A DNA stretch of 6,306 nt from an uncultured Eggerthellaceae bacterium. GTDB taxonomy: Bacteria > Actinomycetota > Coriobacteriia > Coriobacteriales > Eggerthellaceae. The first letter of the stretch is position 1, and each line of letters starts with the position of its first letter. A program made the translations under genes and the position numbers. The notes beneath the pieces are model-generated. The model saw only the letters and a list, made by a program, of their open reading frames with translations, had not been told where the DNA came from and did not search any database. Location: the NCBI GenBank assembly GCA_946626265.1, contig CAMOUE010000132.1, positions 1 to 6,306 of the forward strand. The letters run 5' to 3'. This document shows, one piece after another, positions 1 to 5,291 of this stretch.

Positions 1-632
1 TCTCGAGCGTCTACATGGACGTCGCGAAGGACCGCCTCTACTCCGAGGCGCCCGACTCCCCGCGCCGCCGTGCCGTCCAGAGCGTCCTCATGAACATCCT
101 CGAGGTGCTCGTGCGCGTCCTTTCGCCCATCCTGTCGTTCACCTGCGACGAGGTGTGGGAATACATCCCCGAGGCCCTGCGCACGGCCGAATGGCCCGCA
201 AACGTGCAGCTTGCCGGATGGCCTGCCCGCGAGGACTTCGCGCCGGCGCTTCCCGACGACGACGGGGCTTCCGACCTCGAGAAGTTCTCCGCCGCCATGG
301 AGGTGCGCGAGGTGGTTACGAAGGCGCTCGAGCAGGCGCGTTCCGAGAAGCTCGTGAACAAGAGCCAGGAAGCGGCCGTGAACGTGACGCTTCCCGCCGA
401 CGTGTTCGACAAGGTGTGCGCGTACGACGAAGCCGTGTTCGAGGAGCTGTTCATCGTGAGTGGCGTCCATTTCGAGCAGGGCGACGAGTTAGCCTGCGAG
501 GTCGTGCAGGCGCAGGGCGAGAAGTGCCCGCGCTGCTGGAACTACCGCGAGCTCGGCGCCAACGCGAACCATCCCGCCGTCTGCAAGCGCTGCGGAGACG
601 CGCTCGACGTTATAGGTTTCGTGGAAGAGTAG
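1..632 (+). CDS. ileS: Isoleucyl-tRNA synthetase, C-terminal part (5' end outside window)
   Basis: This is the last 209 or so codons of a class I aminoacyl-tRNA synthetase that charges tRNA-Ile in the cytoplasm. The reading frame is already open at base 3, giving SSVYMDVAKDRLY, the signature at the start of the IleRS/ValRS anticodon-binding helical domain. The catalytic HIGH and KMSKS motifs and the editing domain must lie upstream, since full IleRS is about 930 residues. The C-terminus has the zinc-binding module of bacterial-type IleRS: EKCPRCWNY followed 15 residues later by CKRC. The four cysteine codons are at 525, 534, 582 and 591. The frame ends at TAG 630-632, 21 bp before lspA, and ileS-lspA adjacency is common in bacteria. 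Canonical actinobacteria such as Mycobacterium use a different, eukaryote-like IleRS, so the zinc-finger type argues against them. No frameshift is visible. An in-frame ATG at 15 is internal, not a start. Confidence 0.96.
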   Translation, partial: SSVYMDVAKDRLYSEAPDSPRRRAVQSVLMNILEVLVRVLSPILSFTCDEVWEYIPEALRTAEWPANVQLAGWPAREDFAPALPDDDGASDLEKFSAAMEVREVVTKALEQARSEKLVNKSQEAAVNVTLPADVFDKVCAYDEAVFEELFIVSGVHFEQGDELACEVVQAQGEKCPRCWNYRELGANANHPAVCKRCGDALDVIGFVEE

Positions 633-653
633 CGCTAACGAGAGCATTGATTC

Positions 654-1181
654 ATGACCGCAGCTGAAACCAACAAGCAGGGAAGGCGGTTCGCGAAAGC
701 GGCCGTCTTCTTCGTTCTCGCCGCCGCGTGGGTGGCGCTCGACCGCGTCTCGAAGTCGTTCTTCGACGGGATGGAACCCGGTTCCATCCTGGCAGGCCCC
801 TACCTCGGGCTCATCGACATACGGCTCGTCCACAACACGGGCGGCGCCTGGGGGATCTTCTCCGATTCGACGTTCGGGCTCGGCGTGTTCTCGCTTGTCG
901 TGTGCGCGGCGCTCGCCGTCTATTGCCTCGCGACCCTGAAGTCTTCCACGTTCGCTCAGGTCGTTTCGTTCGCGCTCATCGTCGCGGGCGGCGTCGGCAA
1001 TGCGATCGACCGTTTCGCCCAAGGGTTCGTGACGGACTTCATTGAGTTCAGCTTCATGGACTTTCCCGTGTTCAACGTTGCCGACATAGGCGTGACGTGC
1101 GGTTTCGCATTGCTCGTCATAGCCTTGGCGCTCGAATGGCGACACGAGGGCGCATCGGGTAAGGGGGAGGATGCTCGATGA
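654..1181 (+). CDS. lspA: Lipoprotein signal peptidase (signal peptidase II)
   Basis: A 175-residue integral membrane aspartyl protease that cleaves the signal peptide from diacylglyceryl-modified prolipoproteins (peptidase family A8). Four hydrophobic segments are visible at about residues 14-32, 72-95, 100-118 and 140-162. Family motifs are intact: HNTGGAWGIF at 60-69 (the N-x-G-x-A-x-G-x-F box), GGVGNAIDR at 112-120 with catalytic Asp119, and FNVAD at 140-144 with catalytic Asp144. Length and spacing match the usual 160-170 residue enzymes, with a short polar tail. The chosen ATG leaves a normal short cytoplasmic N-terminus. Its ribosome binding site is weak (a CGAGAG stretch at 639-644), so translation may partly depend on coupling to ileS. 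The stop overlaps the start of the next gene in an ATGA junction. I expect it to be part of the ileS transcript. Confidence 0.97.
   Translation: MTAAETNKQGRRFAKAAVFFVLAAAWVALDRVSKSFFDGMEPGSILAGPYLGLIDIRLVHNTGGAWGIFSDSTFGLGVFSLVVCAALAVYCLATLKSSTFAQVVSFALIVAGGVGNAIDRFAQGFVTDFIEFSFMDFPVFNVADIGVTCGFALLVIALALEWRHEGASGKGEDAR
1161..1170 (+). promoter_or_regulatory. Ribosome binding site deciding the rluD start
   Basis: AAGGGGGAGG lies inside the 3' end of lspA and ends 7 bases before the ATG at 1178, the usual spacing. Another ATG at 1171 sits directly against this element and opens a different frame encoding an arginine-rich non-protein-like product. Spacing and homology therefore both select 1178. 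Confidence 0.75.
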
Positions 1182-2236
1182 CGTCGCGCTGCTACGTCGC
1201 AAACGCGCTCGACGAGGGCATGCGCCTGGATGCGCTGCTCGGCGAACGCGGCCTTTATCCCAGCCGCTCCGCCGCCGCGAAGGCGATAGAGGCGGGCGCG
1301 GTGCTCGTCGCCGGCAAGGCCGCGAGCAAGAAGCATGTCGTGAAGGCGGGCCAGGCCATCGTCTACGAAGTCGCCGAGGCCGAGGTCCAGACCCCGCTCA
1401 CGGGCGAGCCCATCGAGCTCGACATCCGCTTCGAGGACGACGACATGATCGTGCTCTCGAAGCAGGCGGGGCTCGTGTGCCATCCTTCCGACGACCATCG
1501 GGACGGCACGCTCGTCAACGCGCTGCTCTACCACTGCGGGGCGGACCACCTGTGCAACGTCCAGGGCGAGCAGGACCGCCTGGGCATCGTGCATCGCCTC
1601 GACATGGACACGACGGGCCTCATGATGGCCGCGAAAACCGACGCGGCCGGAGAGGCGCTCATGGCGGCAATCCAGGACCATGTCGTCGACCGCCACTACA
1701 TCGCGCTCGTGCACGGCGTGATCTCGCTCGAGCGGGGGATGATCGATGCGCCCATCGCGCGTAGCGCAAAGGACCGGACGCGCATGGCGATTCGCGACTG
1801 CGATTCGGCACGCGAGGCGATCACGACGTTCAACGTGCTCGAGCGCTTCGAGCCCTCGAGGCGCGACAACGGCTACTCGCTCATAGAGTGCAAGCTGTTC
1901 ACGGGACGAACGCACCAGATTCGCGTGCATCTCGAGTACACGAAGCACCCCCTCGTGGGCGACCCGCTGTACACGTCGTCGGCTCCCCGCGATGCGCTGT
2001 CGAACCTCGGGCTGAGGCGGCAGTTCCTCCACTCGTACAAGCTCGAGCTCGAGCACCCGACGAAGGGCGTGGAGCTGTCGTTCGCCGACAACCTCCCGCA
2101 GGACCTCGAGGACGTGCTGGCCAAGCTCGTAAAACGCAGCATGGGCGTCACGGACGCGGGCCGCGCAGTGCGAGAACTGCTTGCAGAAGCGCCTCATCCG
2201 AGCATCTGCGGAATACCGTACCTCGATCAGCGATAG
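1178..2236 (+). CDS. rluD: RluA/RluD-family 23S rRNA pseudouridine synthase
   Basis: A 352-residue enzyme that isomerises uridine to pseudouridine in RNA. RluD proper modifies helix 69 of 23S rRNA, but the exact target here is inferred. Residues 15-62 form an S4 RNA-binding domain (MRLDALLGERGLYPSR, then AIEAGAVLVAGK). The catalytic domain follows from about residue 80. It contains the motif GIVHRLDMDTTGL at 136-148 with the nucleophilic Asp142, close to Asp139 of E. coli RluD. The second family motif is GRTHQIRVHLEY at 243-254, followed by HPLVGDPLY. The ATG overlaps the lspA stop, implying translational coupling. The lspA-pseudouridine synthase order is also known from Firmicutes (lspA-ylyB). 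The last 35 or so residues, after LEDVLAKL, extend beyond the usual end of the family and match nothing I recognise. Family assignment is firm; the RluD subtype is less certain. Confidence 0.93.
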   Translation: MTSRCYVANALDEGMRLDALLGERGLYPSRSAAAKAIEAGAVLVAGKAASKKHVVKAGQAIVYEVAEAEVQTPLTGEPIELDIRFEDDDMIVLSKQAGLVCHPSDDHRDGTLVNALLYHCGADHLCNVQGEQDRLGIVHRLDMDTTGLMMAAKTDAAGEALMAAIQDHVVDRHYIALVHGVISLERGMIDAPIARSAKDRTRMAIRDCDSAREAITTFNVLERFEPSRRDNGYSLIECKLFTGRTHQIRVHLEYTKHPLVGDPLYTSSAPRDALSNLGLRRQFLHSYKLELEHPTKGVELSFADNLPQDLEDVLAKLVKRSMGVTDAGRAVRELLAEAPHPSICGIPYLDQR

Positions 2237-2259
2237 AATATGAGCCGACCGCGAAGGCG

Positions 2260-2266
2260 AGGAGGA
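2260..2266 (+). promoter_or_regulatory. Strong Shine-Dalgarno deciding the coaBC start
   Basis: AGGAGGA lies 3 bases before the ATG at 2270 (4 bases counting AGGAGG). The spacing is short but the match is full. It favours 2270 over the in-frame ATG at 2240, which would add MSRPRRRGGP, a peptide absent from the family, and has no good ribosome binding site of its own. Confidence 0.7.
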
Positions 2267-2269
2267 CCG

Positions 2270-3463
2270 ATGAAGAAGACCGTGCTCGTTGGCGTGACCG
2301 GCTGCGTTGCCATATATAAAGCATGCGAGATCGTGCGGGGCCTGCAGAAGGCCGGCCTGCGCGCGAAGGTCGTCATGACCGAGCATGCCACAGAGTTCGT
2401 GAACCCCGCGCTGTTCCGCGCCCTCACGCGCGAGCCGGTAGCCGTCGGCCTGTTCGACGATGCGCCCGGGGACCCCATCCACCATATCTCGCTCTCGAAG
2501 GAAGCGGACCTGTTCGTCATAGCCCCGTGCACCGCGAACGTGATAGGCAAGATAGCGAACGGGATAGCCGACGACCTTCTCACGACCACGGCCATGGCCA
2601 CGACGGCGCCGCTCGTCATCGCGCCGGCCATGAACGTCAACATGTACGAGAGCGCCGCCAACCAGGAGAACATGGCCACGCTGAAGCGCCGCGGCGTGCG
2701 CTTCATCGATTCCGAGAGCGGATACCTCGCATGCGGCGACGTGGGGAAGGGGCGCTTGGCCGATCCGGACGTCATCGTGTCGGAGATCGTCGAGATGATC
2801 GGCGTCAAGCGCGATCTCGAGGGCAAGCGCGTGCTCGTGACGACCGGCCCGACCATCGAGCCCATCGATCCCGTGCGGTTCATCTCGAATCCCTCGTCGG
2901 GAAAGACGGGCTTTGCGCTCGCGGAGGCCGCACGAGAGCGCGGCGCCGAAGTTTGCCTGGTCGCAGGGCCGGTTGCCCTCGACGACCTGCCGGATGTCGA
3001 GACGGTTCGCGTGAAGACGGCTCTCGAGATGCTCGACGCGGTTTCACGGCGTTTCGACGGGAGCGACATCGCGGTCTTCAGCGCCGCCGTGAGCGATTTC
3101 CGCCCGAAGGACCCTTCCGCGTCGAAGCTCAAGAAGGACGCCTGCGACAGCAGGCTCTCGAGCATCGAGCTTGTCGAAAACCCCGACATTCTCGCGACGA
3201 TGGGCGCCCGAAAGCACGCCGGGCAACTGGTCGTCGGCTTTGCGGCGGAAACCGAGGACGTCGTCGAGAACGCCCGCAAGAAGCTCGTGAAGAAGAACGC
3301 GGATGCGATCGTCGGCAATCTCGTGGGAGACGGCAAGGGGTTCGGCACGGACGACAACGAGGCCGTGATCGTCACGCATGACGATGTCGTGCGCATTCCG
3401 CTCATGTCGAAGCGCGAGCTGGCAGACGCAATTCTCGATTGGGCTCGAAGCAATCAGGCGTGA
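2270..3463 (+). CDS. coaBC: Bifunctional phosphopantothenoylcysteine decarboxylase / phosphopantothenate-cysteine ligase
   Basis: A 397-residue bifunctional enzyme of coenzyme A synthesis (Dfp). The ligase half (CoaB) joins cysteine to 4'-phosphopantothenate using CTP, and the flavin-dependent CoaC half decarboxylates the product to 4'-phosphopantetheine. CoaC spans residues 1 to about 180. It has the N-terminal flavoprotein strand VLVGVTGCVAIYK, the His pair HHIS at 71-74 containing the active-site His, the PAMN motif at 119-122, and GYLACGDVGKGR at 151-162 with the reducing Cys155. CoaB begins at about residue 183 with GKRVLVTTGPTIEPIDPVR, then FISNPSSGKTG (Asn207), SAAVSDFRPKD at 271-281 and the K-x-K-K motif at 286-289. 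NPDILATMG, VGFAAET and KKNADAIVGN follow. Both halves appear complete. The gene lies 33 bp behind rluD, so read-through is likely, and its 3' end meets a convergent gene after 6 bp. Confidence 0.97.
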   Translation: MKKTVLVGVTGCVAIYKACEIVRGLQKAGLRAKVVMTEHATEFVNPALFRALTREPVAVGLFDDAPGDPIHHISLSKEADLFVIAPCTANVIGKIANGIADDLLTTTAMATTAPLVIAPAMNVNMYESAANQENMATLKRRGVRFIDSESGYLACGDVGKGRLADPDVIVSEIVEMIGVKRDLEGKRVLVTTGPTIEPIDPVRFISNPSSGKTGFALAEAARERGAEVCLVAGPVALDDLPDVETVRVKTALEMLDAVSRRFDGSDIAVFSAAVSDFRPKDPSASKLKKDACDSRLSSIELVENPDILATMGARKHAGQLVVGFAAETEDVVENARKKLVKKNADAIVGNLVGDGKGFGTDDNEAVIVTHDDVVRIPLMSKRELADAILDWARSNQA

Positions 3464-3469
3464 TATGCC

Positions 3470-5140
3470 CTAGAGCTTCTTCAGGATGCCGAGGATGCCG
3501 CGTGCGGCGCCGCTTCCTATCGCGCGGCTCGCCGACGTGAGCGCGGCGTCGATGAACTTCGTCTTCGCCTTGCGTTCGGCCTCCTCTTGGCGCAGGCGCT
3601 CCTTTTCCTCCTGCTCGGCCTTGCGCTCGGCCGCACGCGCTTCCTGCTCGGCTTTTCGCTCGGCAGCGCGCGCTTCCTGCTCGGCTTTGCGCTCTGCTTC
3701 CCTGCGCTCGCGTTCCGCCTGGCGCTCTTCGGCAATGCGCTGCTTCTCCGCTTCCTTCTCCTCGGCAATGCGCTGCTTCTCCGCTTCCTTCTCCTCGGCC
3801 AGGCGCTGACGGGCCTCTTCCTCGGCCCTACGAGCCTCTTCGGCTGCTTGAGCTGCGGCAATCGCGGTCGCGTTCAAAATCTCGTAAGCGCTTTCGCGGT
3901 CGATGGTGACGTCGTACTTCGAGTTGTACTCGTCGTTCGACGTGATGTAGTCACGGGCGTCATCGGGCGCCTTGTCCATCGAGCACGTCGGAGCGATGAC
4001 CATCGCGCGCTGCACGATGCCGGGAGTTCCGTCCTCCTGCAGGAAGCTGATGAGCGCCTCGCCCGTGCCAAGCTCCGTGATGGCCGTCTCCGTGTCGAAA
4101 TCGGGATTCACGCGGAAGCTCTCGGCCGCCGCCTTGATCGCCTTCTGCTCGGCCGGCGTGTAGGCGCGCAGCGCGTGCTGGACGCGGTTTGAGAGCTGGG
4201 CAAGCACGGCATTGGGGATGTCAGCCGGGTTCTGCGTGATGAAGTAGACGCCGACGCCCTTCGAGCGAACGAGCTTCACGATCTGCTCGACTTTCTCCAA
4301 AAGCGCGCGCGGGGCGTCATTGAACAGCAGGTGCGCCTCGTCGAAGAAGAAGCAGATCTTCGGCTTGTCGAGGTCTCCGACCTCAGGCAGCTGCTCGTAG
4401 AGCTCGGAGAGCATCCAGAGCAAGAACGTCGAGTACAAAAGAGGCGACTGCACGAGACGCACGCAGTCGAGCACGTTGATGTAGCCCTTGCCGTCCGAAT
4501 CGACCTGGAGCCAGTCGTGGATGTCGAGCGCGGGCTCTCCGAAGAAGATGTCGCCGCCGGCATCCTGCAGCTGCAGCAGCGAGCGCTGGATCGCGCCGAT
4601 GGACTGCGTGGCGATCTGCCCGTAGGACAGCGTGTACTCCTTGGCGTGCTCGCCGACGAAGTTGACCATGGTGCGCAGGTCCTTCAGGTCGAGGAGGAGC
4701 AGCCCTTCGTCGTCGGCGACGTGGAAGACGATGTTGAGCACGCCTTCCTGGACGTCGGTGAGCCCGAGCAGGCGCGAGAGCAGCACAGGTCCCATCTCGG
4801 TGATCGTCGTGCGGACCGGCAGGCCCGCCTCTCCGTAGACATCCCAGAAACGCGTCGGGCACCCGTGGAAGTCGTAGTCGGTGATGCCGAGTCCCGCGAG
4901 CCTGATGACGAGCTTCTCGGAAGCCTCGCCTGCGACCGCCACACCGGAAACGTCGCCCTTGACATCTGCAAGGAACGTCGGAATCCCGGCATCGCTCATG
5001 GATTGCGCTATCGTCTTGAGCGTGACGGTCTTGCCGGTGCCCGTCGCCCCGGCGATGAGGCCGTGCCTGTTCGCGAGCTTCGGATAGAGGTACACGGGTT
5101 CGGTAGCTTTGGCGATCTGGAGCTTTCCGTCGATATACAT
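3470..5140 (-). CDS. HerA-like ATPase of the YjgR/DUF853 family with charged hendecad-repeat tail
   Basis: A 556-residue P-loop ATPase similar in sequence style to E. coli YjgR (about 500 residues), predicted to be a HerA/FtsK-like hexameric DNA translocase. The cellular role of the family is not established. The opening EPVYLYPKLANRHGLIAG leads into Walker A GATGTGKT at 31-38, then TFLADVKGDVSG at 55-66. Walker B is KICFFFDEAHLLF at 261-273 with Asp267 and Glu268. YFITQNPADIP at 299-309 and SNRVQHALRAYTP at 317-329 supply the sensor and arginine-rich elements of the fold. Residues 428-526 are an almost uninterrupted Glu/Lys/Arg/Gln/Ala helix with an 11-residue period. The last 28 residues (FIDAALTS to RGILGILKKL) resemble the hydrophobic, Gly/Arg-containing end typical of YjgR proteins. 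No transmembrane segment or signal peptide is seen. The start has AAAGGA 8 bases upstream and a promoter-like element behind it. No nurA or other nuclease neighbour is present, so HerA-NurA repair is not supported. Confidence 0.9.
   Translation of the reverse strand: MYIDGKLQIAKATEPVYLYPKLANRHGLIAGATGTGKTVTLKTIAQSMSDAGIPTFLADVKGDVSGVAVAGEASEKLVIRLAGLGITDYDFHGCPTRFWDVYGEAGLPVRTTITEMGPVLLSRLLGLTDVQEGVLNIVFHVADDEGLLLLDLKDLRTMVNFVGEHAKEYTLSYGQIATQSIGAIQRSLLQLQDAGGDIFFGEPALDIHDWLQVDSDGKGYINVLDCVRLVQSPLLYSTFLLWMLSELYEQLPEVGDLDKPKICFFFDEAHLLFNDAPRALLEKVEQIVKLVRSKGVGVYFITQNPADIPNAVLAQLSNRVQHALRAYTPAEQKAIKAAAESFRVNPDFDTETAITELGTGEALISFLQEDGTPGIVQRAMVIAPTCSMDKAPDDARDYITSNDEYNSKYDVTIDRESAYEILNATAIAAAQAAEEARRAEEEARQRLAEEKEAEKQRIAEEKEAEKQRIAEERQAERERREAERKAEQEARAAERKAEQEARAAERKAEQEEKERLRQEEAERKAKTKFIDAALTSASRAIGSGAARGILGILKKL
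3611..3709 (-). repeat. Degenerate 33-bp tandem repeat encoding EARAAERKAEQ units
   Basis: Three consecutive 33-base units (3611-3643, 3644-3676, 3677-3709) each begin CTGCTCGGC on the plus strand. The first two differ at four bases, all at third codon positions, so both encode the identical peptide EARAAERKAEQ. The third unit has diverged to ERREAERKAEQ. The repeat lies inside the charged tail of the HerA-like ATPase. Confidence 0.85.
3729..3799 (-). repeat. Perfect 33-bp tandem duplication encoding EEKEAEKQRIA x2
   Basis: From 3729 to 3799 the sequence is exactly periodic at 33 bases, just over two copies; the unit begins CGGCAATGCGCTGCTTC at 3730 and again at 3763. On the minus strand it encodes two identical 11-residue units, ATPase residues 449-459 and 460-470. 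The absence of even silent differences contrasts with the neighbouring degenerate array and suggests a recent duplication. Confidence 0.9.
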
Positions 5141-5148
5141 GGATGCGT

Positions 5149-5154
5149 TCCTTT
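5149..5154 (-). promoter_or_regulatory. Ribosome binding site of the HerA-like ATPase gene
   Basis: Read on the minus strand, AAAGGA precedes the ATG at 5140 by 8 bases. This is a good Shine-Dalgarno match at normal spacing and supports that start. The translated N-terminus MYIDGKLQIAKATEP also matches family expectation. Confidence 0.65.
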
Positions 5155-5178
5155 CAGTAAGGGCATTCAGATAGGCTT

Positions 5179-5184
5179 ATTGTA
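5179..5184 (-). promoter_or_regulatory. Candidate -10 box for the HerA-like ATPase gene
   Basis: TACAAT on the minus strand (ATTGTA on the plus strand) matches the sigma-70 -10 consensus at five of six bases. It would place a start near 5172, giving a leader of about 30 bases before the ATG at 5140. No good -35 is found at 16-18 bases; only weak candidates around 5200-5208 (GTTAGC, CCGTTA) are present. A TTGGCA at 5216-5221 on this strand is too far away to pair with it. Confidence 0.4.
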
Positions 5185-5254
5185 CTCTGGATTGTGTTGA
5201 GCTAACGGCTATATTTGCCAAGGTGCGGGCCGTTTCCCCGCGTATTTTGCGTTT

Positions 5255-5263
5255 TGGTACAAT
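5255..5263 (+). promoter_or_regulatory. Candidate extended -10 promoter for the degV-family gene
   Basis: TGGTACAAT is an extended -10 element: TG, one base, then TACAAT at 5258-5263. The region 16-18 bases upstream is C-rich and has no recognisable -35, as tolerated by extended -10 promoters. A start near 5270 would leave a leader of about 22 bases carrying AGAAAGG before the ATG at 5292. The element lies within the longer in-frame reading that begins at GTG 5223, which argues against that upstream start. Confidence 0.5.
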
Positions 5264-5279
5264 GGCTCGGTCGTCAACC

Positions 5280-5286
5280 AGAAAGG
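5280..5286 (+). promoter_or_regulatory. Ribosome binding site deciding the degV-family start
   Basis: AGAAAGG ends 5 bases before the ATG at 5292. In-frame alternatives at GTG 5223 and ATG 5262 have poorer context and would add a basic, non-conserved leader. The DegV fold normally begins with a strand ending in DS.. within the first 12 or so residues, as it does from 5292. Confidence 0.6.
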
Positions 5287-5291
5287 CTCTT

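Noticed and set aside
2234..2239. TAGAAT as a -10 box for a separate coaBC promoter
   Set aside because: It matches five of six consensus bases and sits at a plausible distance from ATG 2270, but there is no -35-like sequence 16-18 bases upstream and it overlaps the rluD stop codon. It is too weak to list as a feature.
956..2485. A 509-codon open frame on the minus strand across lspA, rluD and the start of coaBC
   Set aside because: It is antisense to three well-supported genes. Its product is Arg/His/Ala/Val-rich without any domain, as expected from GC-rich codon bias in the opposing frame.
3729..3799. CRISPR-like or minisatellite array
   Set aside because: The repeats are contiguous without spacers and keep the reading frame of the ATPase, so they are coding tandem repeats.
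3587..4192. A 201-codon plus-strand frame rich in Leu/Phe/Gly/Ala that looks like a membrane protein
   Set aside because: It is the complement of the Glu/Lys-rich repeat tail of the ATPase; GAG/AAG codons read backwards give CTC/CTT and TTC-type codons, so the hydrophobicity is an artefact.
3470..5140. Antiphage HerA system (HerA with Sir2, DUF4297 or NurA)
   Set aside because: No nuclease or effector gene is adjacent; the flanking genes are coaBC and a DegV-family gene, and the protein fits the YjgR/DUF853 subgroup.
4331..5200. A 289-codon plus-strand frame opposite the ATPase
   Set aside because: It is antisense to conserved Walker motifs, low-complexity in Asp/Glu/Val/Arg, and has no family resemblance.
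5223..5291. Upstream GTG start (5223) extending the DegV-family protein by 23 residues
   Set aside because: The extension covers the extended -10 element, encodes a basic non-conserved leader, and has no better ribosome binding site than ATG 5292.
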